A stretch of 64,000 nt of DNA from Solirubrobacter ginsenosidimutans (GTDB taxonomy: Bacteria; Actinomycetota; Thermoleophilia; Solirubrobacterales; Solirubrobacteraceae). The notes under the pieces are model-generated. The model was given only the letters and a program-made list of their open reading frames with translations. It did no database searches and was not told the DNA's origin. The translations under genes and the position numbers were made by a program. Shown one piece after another: positions 1-7,521 of the stretch. The first letter of the stretch is position 1; the number at the start of each line of letters is the position of its first letter. The DNA lies in the NCBI RefSeq assembly GCF_027587205.1, contig NZ_JAPDOD010000001.1:489922-553921 (forward strand), read 5' to 3'.

Positions 1-1094
1 ACCACGTCGTCGTGGACCCGGTCGCGAAGCGGGTCAGGGTCGGCGGTGGCGCGCTGCTGGGGGACGTCGACCGCGGCGCGCAGGCGCACGGGCTCGTCGT
101 CCCGGCCGGCGTGGTCTCGCACACGGGCGTCGGCGGGCTCACGCTCGGGGGTGGCGTCGGGCGGCTGATGCGGCGCTTCGGCCTCACCATCGACTCCTTG
201 CTCTCCGCGGAGGTCGTCCTCGCCGACGGGCGGATCGTTCGCGCCGGCGCGGGCGAGCACCCCGACCTGTTCTGGGGGCTGCGCGGTGGCGGCGGGAACT
301 TCGGCGTGGTCACCGAGTTCGAGTTCCGCGCCCACGAGCTCACCGTGCTGCCGATCCTCGCCACCTTCCACCCGCTCGAGCGCGCCCACGATGTTCTGCG
401 GCTCGGCGAAGCCACGATGACCGACGCGCCCGACGAGCTGCTGTGGACGAGCTTCCTGCGCAAGGGCCCGGCCGAGGCGCCGTGGCTGCCGCGCGAGCTG
501 GTCGGCGTGCCCGGTGTGATGTCGCTGATCGAGTGGTCAGGTGACATCGCCGAGGGCCGCGAGCGCCTCGCGCGGCTAGAGCGCGAGCTCGAGCCGGCCG
601 CGGGCTCGCTCGACGACGTGCCGTACCTGGCGATCCAGCAGATCACCGACGAGCTGCTCGCGCCCGGCACGCTGCGCGCCTTCGTCAAGGCGGGCTTCAC
701 CGGCACGCTCACCGAGGGCCTGATGGACGTCCTTGTCGAGCAGGGTGCGAAGGTCGGCTCGCGCCTGTCGGTGATCGAGGTGCTGGCGATGGGCGGCGCG
801 ATCCGGCGCGTGCCCGACGCGGCTACGGCCTTCCCGCACCGCGGCGCGCGCTGGCTGATCAACGTGCCGGGCCAATGGGAGGACGCCGCGCGGTCTGATG
901 ACGAGATCGCGTGGGTGCGCGAGACGTTCGCCGCACTGGAGCCGCACCTCACGGGCGGCGCGTACTCGAACTTCATGGAGGACGATGAGCCCGAGGTCGC
1001 CTACGGCACGACACTGCAGCGCCTGCGCCAGGTGAAGGCGCTCTACGACCCCGAGAACGTGTTCCGCCTCAACCAGAACATCCTCCCGGCATGA
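1..1094 (+). CDS. FAD-linked oxidase, berberine-bridge type (5' truncated)
   Basis: C-terminal part of a PCMH-type flavoprotein oxidase; the frame is open to the left edge, so roughly the first 80 residues are missing. Visible FAD-domain sequence includes VGGGALLGDVD and GGLTLGGGVGRLMRRFGL, then the typical DGRIV and DLFWGLRGGGGNFGVVT motifs. The C-terminus carries a full BBE domain ending in YDPENVFRLNQNI, which packs over the flavin in this family. The segment where bicovalent members carry a cysteine reads VVSHTGVGG here, so this enzyme could be at most mono-covalently flavinylated. It likely oxidises an alcohol, phenol or sugar-like substrate, which cannot be named. The methyltransferase start overlaps its stop (ATGA), so they are one transcription unit. 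Confidence 0.85.
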   Translation, partial: HVVVDPVAKRVRVGGGALLGDVDRGAQAHGLVVPAGVVSHTGVGGLTLGGGVGRLMRRFGLTIDSLLSAEVVLADGRIVRAGAGEHPDLFWGLRGGGGNFGVVTEFEFRAHELTVLPILATFHPLERAHDVLRLGEATMTDAPDELLWTSFLRKGPAEAPWLPRELVGVPGVMSLIEWSGDIAEGRERLARLERELEPAAGSLDDVPYLAIQQITDELLAPGTLRAFVKAGFTGTLTEGLMDVLVEQGAKVGSRLSVIEVLAMGGAIRRVPDAATAFPHRGARWLINVPGQWEDAARSDDEIAWVRETFAALEPHLTGGAYSNFMEDDEPEVAYGTTLQRLRQVKALYDPENVFRLNQNILPA

Positions 1095-1876
1095 GCGCGC
1101 TCGACGAGCAACGTGAGCTGTGGAGCGCCGCCCCGCGCGATTGGGCGGAGATCGCCGAGCCGCAGAACGAGGCGCTGTTCGCGCGACTGCTCGACGTCAC
1201 CGGCGTCCAGCGCGGCACGCGGCTGCTCGACGTCGCCTGCGGGTCGGGCTTCGCTGCGGCCCTGGCGGCGCGGCGCGGGGCGGAGGTGGCGGGCGTCGAT
1301 GTCACCCCGGAGCTGCTCGCGATCGCCCGCGAGCGCACGCCCGCGGGCGACTTCCGCGAGGCCGGGATGGACGACCTGCCGTTCGGCGACGCGAGCTTCG
1401 ACGTCGTGACCGGCGTCAACGGCTTCCAGTTCGCGCTCGACCCGGACACGGCGCTGCGCGAGGCCGCGCGGGTGCTCGTGCCCGGCGGGCGGCTTGGGGC
1501 GGCGACCTTCGCCGAGCCGGAGCGCAACGAGGGCACGGCCCTGCATTTGGCCATGAAGGCGCTGGTGGTCGAACCGGAGGACGATGGCTACACGCCGTAC
1601 TCGCTCTCCGAGGCGGGTGGGCTCGAGCGGGCGCTCATCGCCGCCGGGCTCGAGGTTGTCGACGCGGGCGAAGTCCCGCTCACGTGGGCCTACGTCGATA
1701 CCGAGACGACCCTGCGCGCGCTGCTCGCCTCCGCCGGCGGCGCGCGGGCGGCCCGCGCCGTCGGGGAGACGCGCGTCCGCGAAGCGCTCACCGAGGCGAT
1801 GCGGCCGTTCCAGGACGCGACCGGCGCCGTCGCGCTCAGGAACGTGTTTCGCTACGTGGTGGCGCGGCGAAGCTGA
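1091..1876 (+). CDS. class I SAM-dependent methyltransferase
   Basis: A 261-residue methyltransferase with a clear SAM-binding motif I (LLDVACGSGFAA, about residues 44-55), an acidic motif II region (VAGVDVTPELLAIARE) and the post-motif DLPFGDASFDVVTGVNGFQFALD. This is the Methyltransf_11/25 type that acts on small molecules. The start overlaps the stop of the upstream flavin oxidase by 4 bases, implying translational coupling. Its last 41 bases overlap the 3' end of the convergent flavodoxin-like gene. The substrate is unknown; an O-methyltransferase role on a phenolic would fit the island but is only inference. Confidence 0.85.
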   Translation: MSALDEQRELWSAAPRDWAEIAEPQNEALFARLLDVTGVQRGTRLLDVACGSGFAAALAARRGAEVAGVDVTPELLAIARERTPAGDFREAGMDDLPFGDASFDVVTGVNGFQFALDPDTALREAARVLVPGGRLGAATFAEPERNEGTALHLAMKALVVEPEDDGYTPYSLSEAGGLERALIAAGLEVVDAGEVPLTWAYVDTETTLRALLASAGGARAARAVGETRVREALTEAMRPFQDATGAVALRNVFRYVVARRS

Positions 1877-2759
1877 AGGTGTCGTAGGCGGCGGCACCGG
1901 CGTCGATCTCCTCGCGCAGCGCGCGATGGCGCGCCGCGGTCTCCTGGATCTCGAAGAAGTGCTCGCGCTTCTCGTGCAGCGAGATCACCGACGAGCGGCA
2001 GCCCTCCTCGGTGAACCCGACGCGCACGGTGCCGCCGTCGACGCAGAGCGTCCCGCGCGCGCCGCAGGTCGCGCACTCGACCTCGGTGCCGCGCAGCACG
2101 ACGACGTCGAGATGACACATCGGGCAGATGCCCGGCTCGCCCCGGTACTCGACGTGCTCGAAGGCGCGGCCGAGCTGCGAGGCGACGTTGCGCCCGAGCA
2201 GCGCGGCGCGTTCCAGCGCCGCGTCGTCGAGCACGATCGACTGCGGCGTCCCGGCGCCCTCGAAGACGACCTGGTCGGCGATCGCGGTCTGCATCGAGAA
2301 CGTCATCGTATGCAGCACCGGGAGCGCGAGCGTCTTCCACTGCGATGTCAGTGACCCGCCGACGGCGATGAAGCCGCCGACCCGGGGCTTGAGCACGCGC
2401 TCGTCGACCCGGAACGGCACGACCGGCTCCCGCCCCGCCTCGCGCGCCGCGACCAGCTCGCGGATGATCGCGACGTCGGCGTTGGGGCCGAGCAGCCGGT
2501 CGCCGAGCAGCTTCAGCCGCCCGGTGATCGTGCGCGAGATGATCGGCGTCGAGATGATCAGGCCGTCGCACTCGACGAGCCGCTCCCAGAACCACCACGC
2601 GTCGTCGGGCTCAGGCGCGTCGGGCCCGCTCGGGAGGTGCAGGTCATCCAGGCGCAGCAGCTCGACCTCCGCACCGCCGTCGGCGGCAGCGCTGAGCGCG
2701 CACTTGAGCAGGATCTCCGCGCTGCCACGCGGCTGTCCGCAAGAAAGGCCGAGAAGCAT
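1836..2759 (-). CDS. flavodoxin-like NAD(P)H:FMN oxidoreductase with zinc ribbon
   Basis: About 307 residues. The N-terminus has a flavodoxin-like FMN-reductase fold (LLGLSCGQPRGSAE phosphate-binding loop, ISTPIISRTITGRLK, GGFIAVGGS). After it comes a small ribbon with paired cysteines, CPMC and CATC, about 20 residues apart, likely binding zinc. The ATG at 2759 is preferred over the in-frame ATG at 2777 because homology begins there and because it sits 7 bases from a -10-like TATAGT. It is transcribed divergently from a VOC gene through the shared island promoter element. It may supply reduced flavin or reduce a quinone for the catabolic enzymes; that role is inferred. Confidence 0.75.
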   Translation of the reverse strand: MLLGLSCGQPRGSAEILLKCALSAAADGGAEVELLRLDDLHLPSGPDAPEPDDAWWFWERLVECDGLIISTPIISRTITGRLKLLGDRLLGPNADVAIIRELVAAREAGREPVVPFRVDERVLKPRVGGFIAVGGSLTSQWKTLALPVLHTMTFSMQTAIADQVVFEGAGTPQSIVLDDAALERAALLGRNVASQLGRAFEHVEYRGEPGICPMCHLDVVVLRGTEVECATCGARGTLCVDGGTVRVGFTEEGCRSSVISLHEKREHFFEIQETAARHRALREEIDAGAAAYDTFSFAAPPRSETRS

Positions 2760-2766
2760 GTCGCCA

Positions 2767-2798
2767 ACTATATGCATGTAGGGTTTGTGTATGCAAGT
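2767..2798 (-). promoter_or_regulatory. island promoter/operator element A (leaderless-type)
   Basis: Read on the minus strand: ACTTGCATAC at 2798-2789, a -35-like TTGCAT (2796-2791), an 18-base spacer and a -10-like TATAGT (2772-2767), then 7 bases to the ATG at 2759. On the plus strand the same DNA shows two half-sites, ATATGCATGT (2770) and GTATGCAAGT (2789), offset by 19 bases. The second overlaps the ATG of the VOC gene. Copies at 4573-4604 and 25625-25656 have the same layout, which is the main support. Confidence 0.65.
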
Positions 2799-3324
2799 TA
2801 TCCCGCCGGTCCATCATCTTGGCTATGTGGTCGACGAGCTCCGCGCCGGCGTCGAGGCCTTCGCCCGCGACTTCGGCGCCGGGCCCTTCTACGCCATCGA
2901 GCACGTCGCCTTCGACGAAGTCACGTTCGACGGCGCTCCCGCGGTCTATGACCACTCGTCCGCCTTCGGTGCGTGGGGTCCGATCCTCGTGGAGCTCACA
3001 CAGGTCCACGAGGCGCAGCCGCACGGCCTGGAGCGCGCCCTCACGCCGGCCGGCGCCGGCCTCGGGCACGTCGCGTGGCTCGCCGACGATCTCGACGACG
3101 AGGTCCGGCGCCTGCAGGCCGCGGGGCTGCGCCCCTTCCACACCGGCCGGAGCGGGCCGGTGTCCGCGGTGTGGTTGGAGGGTGCACCGTTCGGTCACCC
3201 CGTGGAAGTGCTGCAGCGCGTCCCGGAACTCCTCGGTTTCTACGCGATGCTGCGCGAAGCGGCCGACGGTTGGGATGGCAACGACCCGTTCCGCCTCGCG
3301 CCGGCCCCGTCCCCCGCGGTCTAG
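2791..3324 (+). CDS. VOC (glyoxalase/bleomycin-resistance fold) family protein
   Basis: About 177 residues starting MQVIPPVHHLGYVVDEL, the usual first beta-strand of a vicinal-oxygen-chelate module with its metal-ligand histidine (HHLGYVV). A second half-module follows (GLGHVAWLADDLDDEVRRLQAAGL, then GHPVEVLQR with a candidate glutamate ligand). The length suits a single-chain two-module protein acting as isomerase, epimerase, lyase or small dioxygenase. The ATG at 2791 is chosen over an upstream in-frame TTG because GTAGGG lies 7 bases before it. Its start codon lies inside promoter element A. It converges on the FAD monooxygenase with 9 bases between stops. Confidence 0.75.
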   Translation: MQVIPPVHHLGYVVDELRAGVEAFARDFGAGPFYAIEHVAFDEVTFDGAPAVYDHSSAFGAWGPILVELTQVHEAQPHGLERALTPAGAGLGHVAWLADDLDDEVRRLQAAGLRPFHTGRSGPVSAVWLEGAPFGHPVEVLQRVPELLGFYAMLREAADGWDGNDPFRLAPAPSPAV

Positions 3325-3333
3325 CCGAGCGCG

Positions 3334-4566
3334 CTACGCGCCCGCCGGCTGGCGGTCGCGTTGCAGGGCGCCGCCGCCGAAGTGCTTGTCGTGCTCGGCC
3401 GTCATCCGCATGAACGGGTAGACGATGTTGCGCATCTCGTCCTCGTAGGCGCCGATCGCTCCAAGCAGGTCCTGCTCGCCGCGGCCGAAGGCTTCAAGGC
3501 GCCGGCAGAGTGCGCCTGCGTCGCGCAATGACAGGTTGGCACCCATGCCCAGCGTGGGCAGCATGGCGTGCGCGGCATCGCCGATCAGCGTCACGCGCGA
3601 CGGTGTCCACGGGTCGGGCGGGTCGAGGCGCCCGAACGGGATCGAGAACATCGATTCGAGGTCGATGCGCTCCACGATGCCCCGCAAGGCGGGATGCCAG
3701 TCGCCGACGACCTGTTGCATCGAAGTGCGCAGCATCGGCGCCGTTTCCGCGGTCCACTCGCGTGCGGGTGGGACGACGGTGCCGGGCATGAGGCTGCAGC
3801 TGACCATGATGTACGGCTCGACGGCGTCCAGTTCGACGTCCGGCGCGAGGTCGGCAGGCGCGTCGGCGATCGTGCGACGCGGCTGGAACGGGCCGAGCAG
3901 CAGGCGGTTGCCCCGCATGTCGGTGACGATGATCACGCCCTGGAGCAGGAGCTCAGGCAGGTCGGCGATGACATCGGGCGGCAAGGGGGAGCGTCCGTAC
4001 ACGCCGATGCCGTCGACCGTTGCCTCGATGACCTGCGCCGCGGGGAGGCGCTGTGCGCGGATCGCGGAGCGGATGCCGTCGGCGCCGACGAGCACGTCGC
4101 CCTCGGCGGTGCTCCCGTCGGCGAGCACGAGCCGGACGCTGTCCTCCAGCTCTTCATAGCTCGCCGCGGGGCTGCCGAGCTGGACGGCGTCCTCGATGCG
4201 CGCGAGGAGGATCTGGCGCAGCGTGCGGCGGTGCACGCCGGTGTGCGGGCGGGGCCCGTCGTTGGGCGGGCCGAGGTGCGGCTGCGCGCTCAGCTCATTG
4301 AGCCGGCTGTCGAGGACGATCGACTCGCGGCGGGTCGGCGTGGCACGCGACGTCTCGAGGTACAGCTCGTACAGGTCGTCGGGTAGGCACGTGCGCAGGC
4401 CTTCTCCGCCGAAGGCGTTCATGTGCAGCATGTAGCCCGTGCGGCGGCGGTGGTCGGGGTCGCGCTCGAAGACCTCGACGGTGTGCCCGCTCTTTCGAAG
4501 CCCCTGGGCGAGGCAGAGCCCGCTCAGTCCTCCGCCGGCGATCAGGACGTGCAGCGGTTTCTCCAT
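3334..4566 (-). CDS. FAD-dependent aromatic monooxygenase (PHBH-like)
   Basis: About 410 residues. The N-terminus has an FAD-binding GxGxxG-type motif, LIAGGGLSGLCLAQGLRKSG, followed by the second-strand acid (VEVFERDPD). A central DGIRSAIR segment matches the class A flavoprotein monooxygenase DG motif region, and LIGDAAHAMLPTLGMGANLSLRDA is the GD motif contacting FAD and the NADPH path. These enzymes hydroxylate phenolic rings or similar compounds. The start at 4566 is chosen because the GGG motif begins at once and the shared promoter lies just upstream. It is divergent from the ABC transporter operon, which suggests it acts on the imported substrate. Confidence 0.88.
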   Translation of the reverse strand: MEKPLHVLIAGGGLSGLCLAQGLRKSGHTVEVFERDPDHRRRTGYMLHMNAFGGEGLRTCLPDDLYELYLETSRATPTRRESIVLDSRLNELSAQPHLGPPNDGPRPHTGVHRRTLRQILLARIEDAVQLGSPAASYEELEDSVRLVLADGSTAEGDVLVGADGIRSAIRAQRLPAAQVIEATVDGIGVYGRSPLPPDVIADLPELLLQGVIIVTDMRGNRLLLGPFQPRRTIADAPADLAPDVELDAVEPYIMVSCSLMPGTVVPPAREWTAETAPMLRTSMQQVVGDWHPALRGIVERIDLESMFSIPFGRLDPPDPWTPSRVTLIGDAAHAMLPTLGMGANLSLRDAGALCRRLEAFGRGEQDLLGAIGAYEDEMRNIVYPFMRMTAEHDKHFGGGALQRDRQPAGA

Positions 4567-4572
4567 GCGCAA

Positions 4573-4604
4573 ACTGTACGCAGTTATGCGCTTCGTATGC
4601 AAGT
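4573..4604 (-). promoter_or_regulatory. island promoter/operator element B (monooxygenase side)
   Basis: Minus-strand layout: ACTTGCATAC (4604-4595), -35-like TTGCAT (4602-4597), 18-base spacer, -10-like TACAGT (4578-4573), then 6 bases to the ATG at 4566. Plus-strand half-sites GTACGCAGTT (4576) and GTATGCAAGT (4595) are again offset by 19 bases, exactly as in elements A and C. No Shine-Dalgarno lies between the -10 box and the ATG, so a leaderless message is likely. Confidence 0.65.
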
Positions 4605-4641
4605 CGGAGGCCGTCGACGTCGTGCATCCCACACTAAAAAC

Positions 4642-4671
4642 TGGACACACTTGTGCAAGTGTGTGTACAGT
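4642..4671 (+). promoter_or_regulatory. ABC-transporter operon promoter with 20-bp palindrome
   Basis: A -35-like TGGACA (4642-4647) and -10-like TACAGT (4666-4671) are separated by 18 bases. The spacer is almost filled by the inverted repeat ACACACTTGTGCAAGTGTGT (4645-4664; 9-bp perfect arms around TG). A protein bound there would block RNA polymerase. Its centre, TTGTGCAAGT, matches the island half-site GTATGCAAGT at 8 of 10 positions. The transporter start lies 43 bases downstream with its own Shine-Dalgarno GAGGAGAG. Confidence 0.6.
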
Positions 4672-4714
4672 TGGCGTGCCGGCCGCGGTCGCCGGTAACC
4701 GAGGAGAGAGCCAC

Positions 4715-5479
4715 TTGACTGCCCTACTGAGCGTCGACGCGCTGCGCGTCACGTACGGCGGTGTCACCGCCGTCAACGATGTCGACTTGACCGTCCCCGA
4801 GGGGAAGGTCGTCGGCCTGATCGGCCCCAATGGCGCCGGCAAGACGTCGACGATCGACGCGCTCACCGGCTACCACGCGCCCTCGCACGGCACCGTCGTG
4901 TTCGCCGGCGACGACATCACGTCGCTGCGTCCGCACCTGCGGGCGCGCCGCGGCCTCGTCCGCACCTGGCAGTCGGTCGAGCTCTTCGACGATCTGACCG
5001 TCGAGGAGAACCTGCTGGTCGCCAGCCAGCGCATGGGTGTGCTCCAGGCACTGCGCGACCTGCTGCTCCCGATCGCGACGCACGGACGCGAGGACGTCGA
5101 CTGGGCGCTCGAGCTCTGCGGGCTGACCGACGTCGCCGATCGGCTGCCGACGGAGCTGTCGCATGGCCGCCGCAAGCTCGTCGGCGTCGCCCGCGCGCTG
5201 GCGCAGCGCCCGCGGCTCGTGCTGATGGACGAGCCGGCCGCCGGCCTTGACACCGATGAGTCGATCGAGCTCGGAAAGCATCTGCGCGGCCTGCCCGAAC
5301 AGGGCGTCACCGTCCTGCTCGTCGACCACGACATGGGGCTGGTGCTGAGCGTCTGCGACGAGGTCGTCGTGCTCGACTTCGGCCAGGTCATCGCGCGCGG
5401 CACACCCGAGCAGATCCGCAACGACGACGCGGTGGTCGCCGCCTACCTCGGCGGCCACAAGGAGGAGTCGCATGCCTGA
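4715..5479 (+). CDS. livG: branched-chain/aromatic (HAAT) ABC transporter ATPase LivG-type
   Basis: A 254-residue ATPase of the hydrophobic amino acid uptake family. Walker A GPNGAGKTS lies near residue 37, the Q-loop region has WQSVELFDDLTVEENL, and Walker B is LVLMDEPAAGLD. The signature motif is LSHGRRKL rather than LSGGQ. The start is a TTG (4715) preceded by GAGGAGAG; no ATG fits. It overlaps the next ATPase gene by 8 bases and heads an operon running through the binding protein and permease into the P450s. In this context the importer probably carries an aromatic or plant-derived substrate rather than amino acids; that is inference. Confidence 0.88.
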   Translation: MTALLSVDALRVTYGGVTAVNDVDLTVPEGKVVGLIGPNGAGKTSTIDALTGYHAPSHGTVVFAGDDITSLRPHLRARRGLVRTWQSVELFDDLTVEENLLVASQRMGVLQALRDLLLPIATHGREDVDWALELCGLTDVADRLPTELSHGRRKLVGVARALAQRPRLVLMDEPAAGLDTDESIELGKHLRGLPEQGVTVLLVDHDMGLVLSVCDEVVVLDFGQVIARGTPEQIRNDDAVVAAYLGGHKEESHA

Positions 5480-6194
5480 GGCGCTGCTGCGCGTCGAGTC
5501 GCTCGACGCGGGATACCAGGGCTCGCCGGTCGTCCGCGATCTCTCGCTGCACGTCGATCGCGGTGAGGTTGTCGCGCTGCTCGGCCCCAACGGCGCCGGC
5601 AAGACGACGACACTCGGCACGATCGCCGGGCTGCTGCCGTGCATCGGCGGCGCGGTGAAGCTCGACGGCGAGGACATCGGCGGCGTGCGCGCGTACAAGC
5701 TCGCGCGCCGCGGCATCTCGCTCGTGCCCGAAGGCCGCTCGCTGTTCTTCGGCCTGACCGTCCGCGAGCACCTGAAGCTGGCCGAGACCAAAGGGAGCCT
5801 CCAGCGCGATCAGCTGCTCGAGCTGCTGCCCGAGCTGAGCAAGTGCCTGGACCGCAAAGCGGGTGTCCTGTCCGGCGGCGAGCAGCAGATGCTCGCGGTC
5901 GGTCGCGCCCTGGTCAGCGCCCCGCGGCTGCTGCTGGTCGATGAGATGAGCCTTGGCCTGGCGCCCGTGATCGTCGAGCGGCTCCTGCCGATCCTGCGCC
6001 GTGTGGCCGCGGACATCGGCGCCGGCGTGTTGTTCGTCGAGCAGCACGTCTCGCTGGCGCTCGAGGTCGCCGATCGCGCGTACGTGCTGAGCCACGGGCG
6101 GCTCGTGCTCGAGGGCGCCGCCGCGGACCTGCGCGGCCGGCGTGAGCTGTTGCGCTCCAGCTACCTGGGCGATGCCGCGGTCGCGGCCGCCTGA
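5472..6194 (+). CDS. livF: HAAT ABC transporter ATPase LivF-type
   Basis: A 240-residue ATPase with Walker A LLGPNGAGKTTTLG, Q-loop region SLVPEGRSLFFGLTVREHLKL (the LivF-typical PEGR), signature LSGGEQQMLAVGRAL and Walker B LLLVDEMSLGLAP. The PEGRSLF and DEMSLGL variants separate LivF from LivG. It pairs with LivG to energise the fused permease two genes downstream. The ATG at 5472 overlaps livG by 8 bases, indicating coupled translation. Confidence 0.9.
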   Translation: MPEALLRVESLDAGYQGSPVVRDLSLHVDRGEVVALLGPNGAGKTTTLGTIAGLLPCIGGAVKLDGEDIGGVRAYKLARRGISLVPEGRSLFFGLTVREHLKLAETKGSLQRDQLLELLPELSKCLDRKAGVLSGGEQQMLAVGRALVSAPRLLLVDEMSLGLAPVIVERLLPILRRVAADIGAGVLFVEQHVSLALEVADRAYVLSHGRLVLEGAAADLRGRRELLRSSYLGDAAVAAA

Positions 6195-6219
6195 ACCAAC
6201 GGATCGAATGAGGAGAGAC

Positions 6220-7500
6220 ATGAAGACGACCGGGAATTGGATGGCCTGCTTCGCGGCCGTCGCGGCCGCGGGCGCAGTGCTCGCCGGGTGCGGAGGCGAC
6301 GACTCCTCGTCGTCGGCGAGCAAGGGCGACTCGAGCGCGCCGGCAGCGACCGCGACGCCTGCGGCGGCGGCGCTCGGCAGCGAGAACAAGGCCAGCGGCA
6401 CACCGATCACCGTCGGGCTGCTCAACCTCGAGTCCGGGCCGGTGGCCTTCCCCGAGTACAGCGCGGCGGCGAAGGCCGCTGTCTCGTACATCAATGACTA
6501 CAAGGGCGGGATCGGCGGCCATCCGGTGCAGCTCGAGCTGTGCGCGACCGACGGCCAGCCCGCGACCTCGGCGCGCTGTGCGGGCCAGGTGGTCGACAAG
6601 AAGCCGGCGTTCATCCTCGGCGGCGCTGACATCGGCGGCCCCGGCTCCTTCCCGATCTATGAGAAGGCCAAGCTCGCCTACCTCGGCGGCGTCCCGTTCA
6701 CCCCGGTGGAGAGCAACGCGCCCAACTCGGTCGAGTTCATCTCGATCTCGATCGGCGACAACCTCGCGGCCGCCAAGTACGCCGTCGATCAGTTCCATCC
6801 CAAGAAGGCCGTCGTGTTGTACACCGACAACACGCAGGGCAAGGCCATCGGCGTCGGCGTGATCACCCCCTCCCTGAAGTCGCAGGGCGTGGACACCAAG
6901 CCGATCCCCGTGCCGGAGAGCACCGGCGACCTCTCGTCCGTTGCGGCCTCGGCGATCCAGGCTCAGCCCGATCTGATCTACGTCAACACGCCCAACGCCT
7001 GCCCGCAGATCCTCAAGGCCCTCAAGGCGGTCGGCAACACGGCGAAGCTCGCCGGCATCGAGCTCTGCACGGCGCCGCCTGCACTCAAGGCGGCCGGTGA
7101 CGCGGCGGAGGGCATCTTCGTCGCCGACCCGTTCGATTCGCTCGACGCCGGCACGGACGACACGAACCTGTTCCTCGCGGCGATGCAGAAGTACGGCGGC
7201 AAGGCCGTCGTGCTCGACTCGCTCGCCCAGGCCGCGTTCAGCTCGGTGATGAATGTCCAGGAGCGCCTCAACGACGTCAAGGACCTCAATACCGACGCGA
7301 TCCTCGGCGCCTTCAAGGACGGGCAGAGCCACCCGAACTTCATGGCGCACGAGTACACGTGCGACGGCAAGCAACTGCCGGCCAACGCCGCCATCTGCAA
7401 CGCCTATCAGCGGATCAAGACCGTCAAGGACGGCAAGGTCATCCCGGCGACCGACGAATGGGTGAGCGGCGCCTCCAACTACCAGCCGGCGACGCACTAG
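6220..7500 (+). CDS. ABC transporter substrate-binding lipoprotein (periplasmic-binding protein type 1)
   Basis: A 426-residue exported binding protein. The signal peptide ends in a lipobox (AVLAGC, cysteine near residue 23), followed by a Ser/Ala/Thr-rich tether, so it should be anchored to the outer face of the membrane. The mature part begins PITVGLLNLESGPVAFPEYSAA, typical of Peripla_BP_6 (LivJ-like) proteins, with LGGADIGG and KAVVLYTDNTQGKA motifs. The ATG at 6220 follows a strong AGGAGAGAC site. The ligand cannot be read off; aromatic-acid binders of this family commonly sit in catabolic loci. Confidence 0.88.
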   Translation: MKTTGNWMACFAAVAAAGAVLAGCGGDDSSSSASKGDSSAPAATATPAAAALGSENKASGTPITVGLLNLESGPVAFPEYSAAAKAAVSYINDYKGGIGGHPVQLELCATDGQPATSARCAGQVVDKKPAFILGGADIGGPGSFPIYEKAKLAYLGGVPFTPVESNAPNSVEFISISIGDNLAAAKYAVDQFHPKKAVVLYTDNTQGKAIGVGVITPSLKSQGVDTKPIPVPESTGDLSSVAASAIQAQPDLIYVNTPNACPQILKALKAVGNTAKLAGIELCTAPPALKAAGDAAEGIFVADPFDSLDAGTDDTNLFLAAMQKYGGKAVVLDSLAQAAFSSVMNVQERLNDVKDLNTDAILGAFKDGQSHPNFMAHEYTCDGKQLPANAAICNAYQRIKTVKDGKVIPATDEWVSGASNYQPATH

Positions 7501-7521
7501 TCCTCGAGACGGCCCCCGACC

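Noticed and set aside
1120..2598. Long arginine/alanine-rich open frames in alternative phases across the whole window.
   Set aside because: They are by-products of very high GC content; composition is RRRA-like, without domains, and they lie over well-supported genes.
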